Assembly (NCBI GenBank): GCA_018267095.1
Contig: JAFDZC010000019.1
Span: 62,001-126,000, forward strand
Length of the DNA: 64,000 bases
Direction of reading: 5' to 3'
Origin: Bacteroidota bacterium
GTDB lineage: Bacteria > Bacteroidota > Bacteroidia > Flavobacteriales > Flavobacteriaceae
Shown: positions 57,574 through 64,000 of the stretch, in pieces
Numbering within the stretch: the first letter of the stretch is position 1
How the letters are laid out: every line of letters begins with the position of its first letter
Translations under genes and position numbers: made by a program
Notes under the pieces: model-generated
What the model was told of the DNA's origin: nothing
Database searches by the model: none
The model's input: the letters and a program-made list of their open reading frames with translations, nothing else

Positions 57574-59998
57574 ATTTAAGGTATTGAAGCACATCTACTC
57601 TGGTAGCCTGATAAGCTCTTGAAAGCACTACCAGCAAAGTCAGCACAAGCAAAACCACAAAGCCTACCACAAACGGAACCAGCGAAATCTCAATGCGAAA
57701 AGCAAAATTGTCGAGCCACCTATTGAGCAGATAATACACCGGAAAAAGCGCTAAGGCAAAACCAGTCAAACAAAAGACAATGTATTGTTTTGAAAGTGTT
57801 TTGAGCAAAACTGAAGTGTCGGCGCCCAAGGTTTTTCGGATGGCGATTTCTTTCATGCGGCGTTGAATCGAGAAAGTCGCCAAGGCAAACAATCCGAACA
57901 AAGCAATCAAAATGACAATCAGATTGAGCAACGAAAACAAATTGCGCTGTTTGACGTAGTTTTCGTAGGTGCGCGCATAGGATTTATTGACAAAATCATA
58001 GACAAACGGATATTCGGTATCGACATTTTTGACCCAGAATTTGCGAATGTCATCAAGAGTTTGCTCGGGATTTTCTGAACTAATTTTTACGTGCATTTTG
58101 TTGACGTTGTTGATCATCCAATCAATGGTTTTGAAATGAAAAAACACCATCGGCGGAATTTCTTCTTGCGGGCTGAACAGATTAAAATCTTTGACGACCC
58201 CGATAATTTTGAGCTTATTGCCGTTCCAATCGATGGTTTTGCCAATCGGATTGGGCTCGTGCATCATCTTGAGTGTCGTTTCGTTAATGAGCATTGAGTT
58301 GATGGTATCTGACGCTATTTTGTCAGATAAAAATCGGCCTTGTTTGAGCTGAATTTGCATCATTTCGAGCATTCCAAAATCAACACCCATATTGCGGCCT
58401 TGAATGTTGTTGTTGTGGTAAGAAAAACTCGAAGTAGAACCGTTGGCCGTTCCAAAATTAAAAGCACCGGATGCCACTTGTTCAACGCCTTTGATTTTAC
58501 TGAGTTCGGCTTTGACCATCTGATAGCGATTGAGCAGTTTTTGTTGGTAATTAGGATCGTGCCAATCGTATTTATTTCGGTAATCAATCACGATGACTTG
58601 ATCGCCTTTAAAGCCCAAATCGCGTGTGCTGATGAATTGCACTTGCTCATAAACAATGTAGGATCCGATGATGAAAAAAGTCGCAATGGCAAACTGAAGA
58701 ACGAGCATGCTGTTGCGCAACCAAACGCCGCTTTTGCTTCGGCCGAAATTGCCTTTGAGCACTTTGAGCGTTTCAAAATTTGATACATAAACCGCCGGAA
58801 AAACGCCCGCCACAGCAATGGTAAAGATGAACACCGATAACAATTGCGCATAAAATTGACTACCGTAAATAATGAGTTCTTTACCCAAAAATTCGTTGTA
58901 ATACGGCAGCGATAACTCGACCAAAACCAGTGAAAGCATCAAAGAAAATGCGGTAATAAGCGAAGTTTCAAAAATAAACTGCGCGATGATGTTGCCTTTG
59001 CTCGCGCCGATGATTTTGCGCACACCGACTTCTTTGGCGCGTTTGATGGCACTGGCTGTAGTCATGTTCACGTAATTAACAATGGATAAGACCAAAATCA
59101 ACACCGACAAACCCACCATAATCAGCAAAAACTGATAGTTGCCTTTTCCTTCGGCCATGCATTCAGCTATAGCGTGCAGTCTGACCTCTGACAAAGGTTG
59201 CAATATCGTTTTAAAAGTATCTCCGCCGTTTTTCTTGAGCCATTCTTCGGGCGTGATGCCTTCTTCTTTGGCCCATTTAATCACGCGATTTTGATACATG
59301 AGTTGACCGATGTGAGCAATGACTTTGTCTTTGTCTGTTGGGTTTTTGAGTTTGATCATGAGCCCATAACTGAAATTGCCCCAATTGTCTTTGTCACTGT
59401 CCATGCGGTTTTCTATTAAATGCGTCACTGCTTCGGGCGCCATGGAAGATTTGCCCGGAATGGTGTAGACTCCGTTAACGGTGAGCTGTTTTCCGGCATA
59501 AATAACTTGTTTACCCATCGGGTTTTCAGCACCGAAAAGTTTTTGCGCGGCTTTGTCTGAAAGTGCAATACAAGAAGCGTCTTTAATGGCTGACTGCGCT
59601 GTTCCGTGGATAAAGTGAAACGGGAAACAAGCAAAGAAAGGCTGCTGCGCATCAATGATTTTAAAAATCTCTTTGCGGTTGCCATAGCGCACGTTTTCGC
59701 TGTTGTACCAATTGTCAAAATAGCAATAAGTGTCTACTTCCGGAAAATCTTTCTTGAGGTAATTACCCAACGGAGCCACGTTGGTTGACCAATATTCGCC
59801 ATGGGCAACTTGGTTGATCGAGACAAAAACCTTGTCTTTTTCGGTGTTCCATTGGTCGTAACTTTGCTCGTCGTTCCAATACAGAATGGCAAAAATAAGA
59901 CCGGCCATGCCCATACTCAGACCCAACACATTGAGCGCTGTAAAAAGTTTGTTTTGTTTGAGATTGAAAACAAAAAGATGAAACCAGTTTTTAATCAT
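57566..59998 (-). CDS. MacB-like ABC transporter permease (two FtsX units)
   Basis: The 810-residue protein has an N-terminal membrane segment (about 20-40), a large periplasmic domain, three segments at about 285-425 (FtsX fold, LVLSIVNYVNMTTASAIKRAKEVGVRKIIGA), a fourth at about 435-455, a second periplasmic domain and a C-terminal FtsX trio (LFGLFALATFSIQRRMKEIAIRKTLGA). The duplicated FtsX layout is usual in Bacteroidota, where the ATPase is separate. It works with the ATPase and adaptor of the same operon to push substrates out through TolC. Confidence 0.9.
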   Translation of the reverse strand: MIKNWFHLFVFNLKQNKLFTALNVLGLSMGMAGLIFAILYWNDEQSYDQWNTEKDKVFVSINQVAHGEYWSTNVAPLGNYLKKDFPEVDTYCYFDNWYNSENVRYGNRKEIFKIIDAQQPFFACFPFHFIHGTAQSAIKDASCIALSDKAAQKLFGAENPMGKQVIYAGKQLTVNGVYTIPGKSSMAPEAVTHLIENRMDSDKDNWGNFSYGLMIKLKNPTDKDKVIAHIGQLMYQNRVIKWAKEEGITPEEWLKKNGGDTFKTILQPLSEVRLHAIAECMAEGKGNYQFLLIMVGLSVLILVLSIVNYVNMTTASAIKRAKEVGVRKIIGASKGNIIAQFIFETSLITAFSLMLSLVLVELSLPYYNEFLGKELIIYGSQFYAQLLSVFIFTIAVAGVFPAVYVSNFETLKVLKGNFGRSKSGVWLRNSMLVLQFAIATFFIIGSYIVYEQVQFISTRDLGFKGDQVIVIDYRNKYDWHDPNYQQKLLNRYQMVKAELSKIKGVEQVASGAFNFGTANGSTSSFSYHNNNIQGRNMGVDFGMLEMMQIQLKQGRFLSDKIASDTINSMLINETTLKMMHEPNPIGKTIDWNGNKLKIIGVVKDFNLFSPQEEIPPMVFFHFKTIDWMINNVNKMHVKISSENPEQTLDDIRKFWVKNVDTEYPFVYDFVNKSYARTYENYVKQRNLFSLLNLIVILIALFGLFALATFSIQRRMKEIAIRKTLGADTSVLLKTLSKQYIVFCLTGFALALFPVYYLLNRWLDNFAFRIEISLVPFVVGFVVLLVLTLLVVLSRAYQATRVDVLQYLKYE

Positions 59999-60024
59999 GA
60001 CTGTTCGTTTTTTGATGATGATGA

Positions 60025-60792
60025 TTATTTGTGGGTGATGCTACCCGATGAGCTTTTGTCAAAATTGGTTTTGGCCGGCGAGCCGTAATAGACCACATCG
60101 GCACTTGAACTCGCACTGATGCTCAATGATTCTGAGGCATTCACCGTCACATCGGCTGAACTGCTGGCCAAAACTTCCGCTGATTTTGCTTTTAGATTGC
60201 GCAACAAACAATCGGCTGAACTGCTCGCCTCGACATTTAAAATATGCGCCGCACCTTCGAGTTGTACATCGGCCGAACTGCTTGCATCAACTGACAAATT
60301 TTGAAAATCTACCTGCGCTTTGACATCGCCGCTTGAAGAAGCTTTGATTGTGAGCGAATCGCCTTTGAAATTTCCCGAAATACTGCCTGACGAACCGACA
60401 TCTAAAGTGAGTTGCTGCGCTTGCAAAGTGTTTTTTACAGTAATATCAGCCGAGGCGCTGGCTTTGATGGATTGCAAATTCGGTCCGCTCACCTGTACTT
60501 GAACATTTTTAAAATGCAAGTGATTGCCTTGTTCTTTTTTGTTTTTACCGATGAATGAATCGATGAAAATCTCTAAAGTTCCGCCTTTGACTTCGGTTTT
60601 GACATAGGCCAATTTCTCTTGATCTTCACATGAAACTTGGATTTTGATTTCATCCGAAACCGTATAAACCACATGCACCTGAGTCGATGCTTTTAATTTG
60701 TTGAACGAGCCAACCGTTCTGTTTTCTGAAGCTTGTGCAATTACCACCATACTAACCAGTGCAGCGGTAAGGGTCATTATCAATTTAATCAT
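60025..60792 (-). CDS. Head GIN domain protein (DUF2807)
   Basis: The 255-residue secreted protein has a signal peptide (VVIAQA) and a right-handed beta-solenoid-like body in which the phrase SASSSADV or a variant (ASSSADVQL, ASSSADCLL, ASSSADVTV, ASSSADVVY) recurs about every 20 residues. This is DUF2807, also called the head GIN domain, of unknown function. It lies between the permease (26 bp) and ATPase (16 bp) genes of the export operon, so it is likely a periplasmic accessory or cargo. Confidence 0.86.
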   Translation of the reverse strand: MIKLIMTLTAALVSMVVIAQASENRTVGSFNKLKASTQVHVVYTVSDEIKIQVSCEDQEKLAYVKTEVKGGTLEIFIDSFIGKNKKEQGNHLHFKNVQVQVSGPNLQSIKASASADITVKNTLQAQQLTLDVGSSGSISGNFKGDSLTIKASSSGDVKAQVDFQNLSVDASSSADVQLEGAAHILNVEASSSADCLLRNLKAKSAEVLASSSADVTVNASESLSISASSSADVVYYGSPAKTNFDKSSSGSITHK

Positions 60793-60808
60793 GCTCTTTT
60801 ATTTTAAA

Positions 60809-61510
60809 TTAGGAAACAAATACGTCTACATTTCTTTGGTTGTTTTTTTCAGAAAGAATCATTCCGTCTTTCATTTGAATGGTCTTTTGCGAAAACGACG
60901 CGTCGTAATTAGAATGCGTTACCATCAGAATCGTCGCGCCTTGCGCATGCAAATCGGTGAGCAATTCCATGACTTCGTTGCCGTTTTTACTGTCGAGGTT
61001 TCCGGTGGGTTCGTCGGCCAAAATCAGCTTCGGATCAGTCACCAAAGCACGCGCCACGGCCACTCTTTGTTGTTGTCCGCCCGAGAGTTGTTGCGGATAG
61101 TGTTTGAGTCGGTGCGAAATGCCCAAACGCTCGGCTATTTGCGTTACTTTCTGTTTGCGCTCGGCTGCCGGAACGTTGTTGTAAATCAGCGGAAGCTCAA
61201 TGTTGTCATACACCGAAAGCTCGTCAATGAGATTGAAATTCTGAAAAACAAACCCAATGTTTTGCTTGCGGAATTTTGATTTTTCGCTTTCGCTAAGCGC
61301 AGTCATTTCATGTCCGAGCAATTGGTAACTGCCTTCAGAAGCGCTGTCGAGCAACCCGACAATGTTGAGCAAAGTTGATTTTCCACTGCCCGATGCGCCC
61401 ATGACCGAGACAAATTCTCCTGAGTTAATAATGAGCGAAACACCACTGAGCGCGCGGGTTTCAACTTCTTCGGTTCTAAAGATTTTTGAAAGATTTGAAA
61501 TTTGTATCAT
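60809..61510 (-). CDS. ABC transporter ATP-binding protein, LolD/MacB type
   Basis: The 233-residue ATPase has Walker A GASGSGKST, signature LSGGQQQRVAVARAL, Walker B LILADEPTGNLD and the H-loop VTHSN. It belongs to the LolD/MacB/FtsE group that moves substrates from the periplasm rather than across the inner membrane. Its permease is two genes downstream in the same operon. Confidence 0.95.
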   Translation of the reverse strand: MIQISNLSKIFRTEEVETRALSGVSLIINSGEFVSVMGASGSGKSTLLNIVGLLDSASEGSYQLLGHEMTALSESEKSKFRKQNIGFVFQNFNLIDELSVYDNIELPLIYNNVPAAERKQKVTQIAERLGISHRLKHYPQQLSGGQQQRVAVARALVTDPKLILADEPTGNLDSKNGNEVMELLTDLHAQGATILMVTHSNYDASFSQKTIQMKDGMILSEKNNQRNVDVFVS

Positions 61511-61534
61511 AGATTCGTTTTTTGATGATTGTTT

Positions 61535-61987
61535 TTATAATTCTCTCCATTGACTGCTATAACCTCCGGCGGCGTGGTTTCCGGTAAAGGCTAATTTATA
61601 AACGCCCGCGGCCAGCAATGAAATCTGCGTTGTATCATGGGTGGTTTGAGTGCATTTTTGCCCATAGATTTGATTTGCGTTGGCATCTAAAAGTACAAAA
61701 TCAAGCGTTCCGGATTTGAGTTCAACCAAGGTTTGCAATTCTATCTTGACCGCAGTCGAAACGCTGAGCAACACATAACTCTCGCCGCTGTAATCTGAAA
61801 ATTTGGCGGCTGTAAAAGATTTTCCGTTGGTGTTGCTCCATTTTTTATCGGCAACCGGATTCCCGAAATGCGTGCCTGAAGCTTGAATGTGCTGATTGAC
61901 GTAATCAACCTGAGGCTTCTTCTGGGCGTTGGCTGATGAAATGCTCATAACACAGCTGAGCAAAATCAAGGATAAATAGCTTTTCAT
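61535..61987 (-). CDS. Hypothetical secreted protein in the export operon
   Basis: The 150-residue protein has a signal peptide (cut near SSANAQ). The mature part is rich in Thr, Gly and aromatic residues, with strand-like stretches (GESYVLLSVSTAVKIELQTLVEL, ISLLAAGVYKLAFTG), suggesting a beta sandwich. No family is recognised. It lies 3 bp before the adaptor's stop and 24 bp ahead of the ATPase gene, so it belongs to the operon. Confidence 0.6.
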   Translation of the reverse strand: MKSYLSLILLSCVMSISSANAQKKPQVDYVNQHIQASGTHFGNPVADKKWSNTNGKSFTAAKFSDYSGESYVLLSVSTAVKIELQTLVELKSGTLDFVLLDANANQIYGQKCTQTTHDTTQISLLAAGVYKLAFTGNHAAGGYSSQWREL

Positions 61988-61990
61988 GTT

Positions 61991-63232
61991 TTAATTTTCT
62001 AGGGTTAATTCGTCTTTGTTGATATAGTCTTTATACTGTGAAGTGATGACTTGTTCGCCGGCTTTGAGTCCGCTTAAAACTTCGTAATACAGCGGATTTT
62101 CACGACCCAATTTGATGTTTCTTCGCTCGGCTTTGTGGCCGTTGACTACAAAAATCCATCGACCGGATGTTTCGGCAAAAAAGGCTCCTTTGGGCAAAAC
62201 CAGCGAGCGCGTTTTCTCGGATAAATTCAATCGAACGCCAAAGCTCAAACCTTGTCTGAGGCCCGTCAATTCTGGCGACACGAAATTCAACTCGACTTGA
62301 AATCGTCCGTTTTTGACCTCGGCAATGACTTTGCTGATTTGCACTTCGAGGTTTTTTCCGCCAAATTCAATGGTTCCTTTTTGACCTTCGGCAATTTTTT
62401 CGAGGTAAAATTCATCCACCTGAGCGATGAGTTTATAGCCTTTCATCACATCTATTTTAGCCAGTGATTGCCCTTGTTGATAGGTTTTGCCCAACACCGG
62501 CTCAAACGAAGTCAACCTTCCGGATTGCGGCGCCAGAATCAAAAAGTTTTGTTTGTTTTTGCGCAAAACCTCGAGGCTTTTTTGCATGATACCAATGGAT
62601 TGCGCCATTTGACCCATTTGTATGCGATTGGCTTGTTTTTCTTTGGCGATGCTTTGTTTGATGATGTCCATGCGCTCTTTTTGAAAGCGATAATTTTCTT
62701 GGGTGCGCTCCCATTCATTTTTGGCGAGAATTTCTTGGGCGTATAATTTTTTGTTGAGTTCAAACAATTGCAAAGCATCTTGATAATCGTGCTCCATCCC
62801 GATTAAATCTTTGGCCATACTGAGTTCTTGGTTGCGCAAATCCAGTCGAGCTTTGTTCAAGTTGTTGATTTGCTCGATGATGGCCGTTTCTTGTTGCATA
62901 TAATTGAGCTCGGTATTCGGATTGTACAAACGCACCAAAGGTTGCCCTGCACGCACTTGATCGCCATTGCTGACATAAATTTCTTGTACCGATCCGCCTT
63001 CGACCACATTGACCAACACCGAATTAAGCGGCTCGACTTCGGCTTGAAAACTCAAGAAATCTTCAAAATAATCTTGCTCTACGCGCTGAATACTGATTTC
63101 AGATTTAGAGACATTTAAATTGCGCTTTTTGCCGAGCGTCGTATAGGCTAAAAAACCCAACAGCACAAACACCACCGCGGCCAGGCTCAGATACTTTTTT
63201 TTGTTATTTTTACGAGGAATCAAAACGTCCAT
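61991..63232 (-). CDS. Periplasmic adaptor (MacA/HlyD family)
   Basis: With the start MDVLIPRKNNKKKYLSL the protein is 413 residues; an ATG eight codons upstream is possible. A membrane anchor (about 14-34) is followed by a half-lipoyl domain (VNVVEGGSVQEIYVSNGDQVRAGQPL), a helical hairpin (about 110-220), the second lipoyl half (ILAPQSGRLTSF) and beta-barrel and membrane-proximal domains. It joins the ABC permease to TolC. It is the first gene of the operon and is divergent from the sigma-54 regulator. Confidence 0.9.
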   Translation of the reverse strand: MDVLIPRKNNKKKYLSLAAVVFVLLGFLAYTTLGKKRNLNVSKSEISIQRVEQDYFEDFLSFQAEVEPLNSVLVNVVEGGSVQEIYVSNGDQVRAGQPLVRLYNPNTELNYMQQETAIIEQINNLNKARLDLRNQELSMAKDLIGMEHDYQDALQLFELNKKLYAQEILAKNEWERTQENYRFQKERMDIIKQSIAKEKQANRIQMGQMAQSIGIMQKSLEVLRKNKQNFLILAPQSGRLTSFEPVLGKTYQQGQSLAKIDVMKGYKLIAQVDEFYLEKIAEGQKGTIEFGGKNLEVQISKVIAEVKNGRFQVELNFVSPELTGLRQGLSFGVRLNLSEKTRSLVLPKGAFFAETSGRWIFVVNGHKAERRNIKLGRENPLYYEVLSGLKAGEQVITSQYKDYINKDELTLEN

Positions 63233-63334
63233 AATCGATTTGTTTGGCACGGACATTCGGAAAATAATGCCATGATTTTAAAATTTATAAATCACTGCAA
63301 ATCAATCAACTATAAAACAAACTAAAACACCAAG

Positions 63335-63371
63335 TGTTCGCTATCGGACACTTTTTGTACGAAACCGAACA
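63335..63371. promoter_or_regulatory. Two tandem palindromes, probable enhancer sites for the sigma-54 regulator
   Basis: TGTTCG-CTAT-CGGACA (63335-63350) and TGTACG-AAAC-CGAACA (63356-63371) share the form TGTnCG-N4-CGnACA. Their centres are 21 bp apart, two helical turns, so two dimers would bind the same DNA face. The pair lies 103 bp upstream of the adaptor start and just before the regulator's ATG. Confidence 0.68.
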
Positions 63372-63375
63372 GTGC

Positions 63376-64000
63376 ATGAAAAAAACGCTGGCTTCCATTC
63401 TGATTATTGACGATCAAGAAGACATTCTTTTGGCGGCGAAAATGCTTTTGAAAAAACATTTCGAGCATATTTACACGGCCAACAATCCCAAAAATGTGGT
63501 GCATTTTTTATCCGAAAACGACATCGATGTGGTGCTGCTCGACATGAATTACCGCATTGGCTTTGAAGATGGTCGCGAAGGCTTGTATTTTATGAAAGAA
63601 ATCAAAGCGTTCTCACCCAAAACTGTCGTTGTTTTGATGACGGCTTTTGGCAAGGTCGAAACCGCTGTTGAAGGGCTCAAATCGGGCGCTTTTGATTATG
63701 TCCTCAAACCTTGGGAAAACGAAAAACTGCTCGAGGTGATGCGCAGTGCGGTCGATGAAAGTCGAAAACTCAAAAAGAAAACGGTAACCGTTTCTGCGAC
63801 CGAAAAGTTTTTTACCGGAAACGCTCCGGCGATTAAAAAAGTGTATGCCGTGGCCGACAAGGTCGCGTTAACCGATGCCAACGTACTGATTTTGGGCGAA
63901 AACGGCACCGGAAAATTCGTCATGGCACAATATATTCACAACCAATCGGCACGAAAAAACCAAACTTTTGTGCATGTTGATTTGGGTTCGCTCAACGAAA
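63376..64000 (+). CDS. Sigma-54-dependent response regulator (NtrC family), 3' end missing
   Basis: The visible 208 residues begin MKKTLASILIIDDQEDILLA and hold a receiver with D58 in VLLDMNYRIGFEDGREG (an insertion after the phosphoacceptor typical of this Bacteroidota group), switch Lys in YVLKPWENEKL, a linker and the start of an AAA+ domain with a Walker A of the form GENGTGKFV. The canonical GESGTGKE has E replaced by F after GK; the rest of the domain is outside the window. It is divergent from the export operon and probably controls it. Confidence 0.9.
   Translation, partial: MKKTLASILIIDDQEDILLAAKMLLKKHFEHIYTANNPKNVVHFLSENDIDVVLLDMNYRIGFEDGREGLYFMKEIKAFSPKTVVVLMTAFGKVETAVEGLKSGAFDYVLKPWENEKLLEVMRSAVDESRKLKKKTVTVSATEKFFTGNAPAIKKVYAVADKVALTDANVLILGENGTGKFVMAQYIHNQSARKNQTFVHVDLGSLNE

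Noticed and set aside
63244-63259. TTGGCACG-N4-TTCG resembles a sigma-54 -24/-12 promoter pointing toward the sigma-54 regulator gene
   Set aside because: The essential GC of the -12 element is reversed to CG, and it would put the enhancer palindromes downstream of the promoter.

Overview
The window looks like a chromosome segment of a flavobacterium (Bacteroidota, Flavobacteriaceae). The evidence is the many promoters of the Bacteroidota type (TAnnTTTG, sometimes with TTG about 17-19 bp upstream), the absence of clear Shine-Dalgarno sites, the archaeal-style lipid genes, a DNA polymerase III alpha subunit carrying its own exonuclease domain, an S16 protein with a long acidic tail, DUF6252-type lipoproteins and fibre proteins whose mature N-terminus begins QVGINTTTPNAQLEI. 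Neither end of the window coincides with a gene boundary: the first gene (mevalonate kinase) and the last (a sigma-54 response regulator) are cut.

Layout. 1-7 kb: isoprenoid and housekeeping genes (mevalonate kinase, UbiA-type prenyltransferase, RluB-type pseudouridine synthase, tRNA-Leu, M20 dipeptidase, glycosyltransferase, DUF4407 protein). 7.4-12.7 kb: a minus-strand signalling operon built around an H-NOX haem sensor, a kinase with an HNOBA domain, a lone receiver, an HPt protein and a LytTR regulator. 12.9-21.4 kb: small metabolic genes, hemW-like gene, ruvC, flippase-like and GT2 genes, tRNA-Asp and a DUF58 gene. 21.6-32.4 kb: two modules, each a secreted fibre gene divergent from a LytTR regulator plus TPR histidine kinase. 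32.4-42 kb: trxA, a secreted lipoprotein, dnaE, an RRM protein, rpsP-rimM and trmN6. 42-47.9 kb: a third fibre with a NarL-type two-component pair. 48-56 kb: PadR with a membrane partner, glutaryl-CoA dehydrogenase-like gene, a candidate 6S-like RNA, a LytS/LytTR pair, and an Fe-S/redox group (ferredoxin, ferredoxin-NADP reductase, NifU-like, Mrp). 56-64 kb: a six-gene MacAB-TolC-like export operon divergent from a sigma-54 response regulator.

How the parts work together. The most distinctive content is (1) the H-NOX/HNOBA operon, which holds every component of a four-step His-Asp-His-Asp relay as separate genes; (2) three copies of a 'sensor pair plus long secreted fibre' module, the third with three copies of a shared 16-bp inverted repeat in front of both the regulator and the fibre; (3) two tandem TGTnCG-N4-CGnACA palindromes, 21 bp apart, between the sigma-54 regulator and the export operon; and (4) six copies of an intergenic repeat with conserved flanks and a variable but self-complementary centre. 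All functions are read from sequence patterns only; no searches were run.
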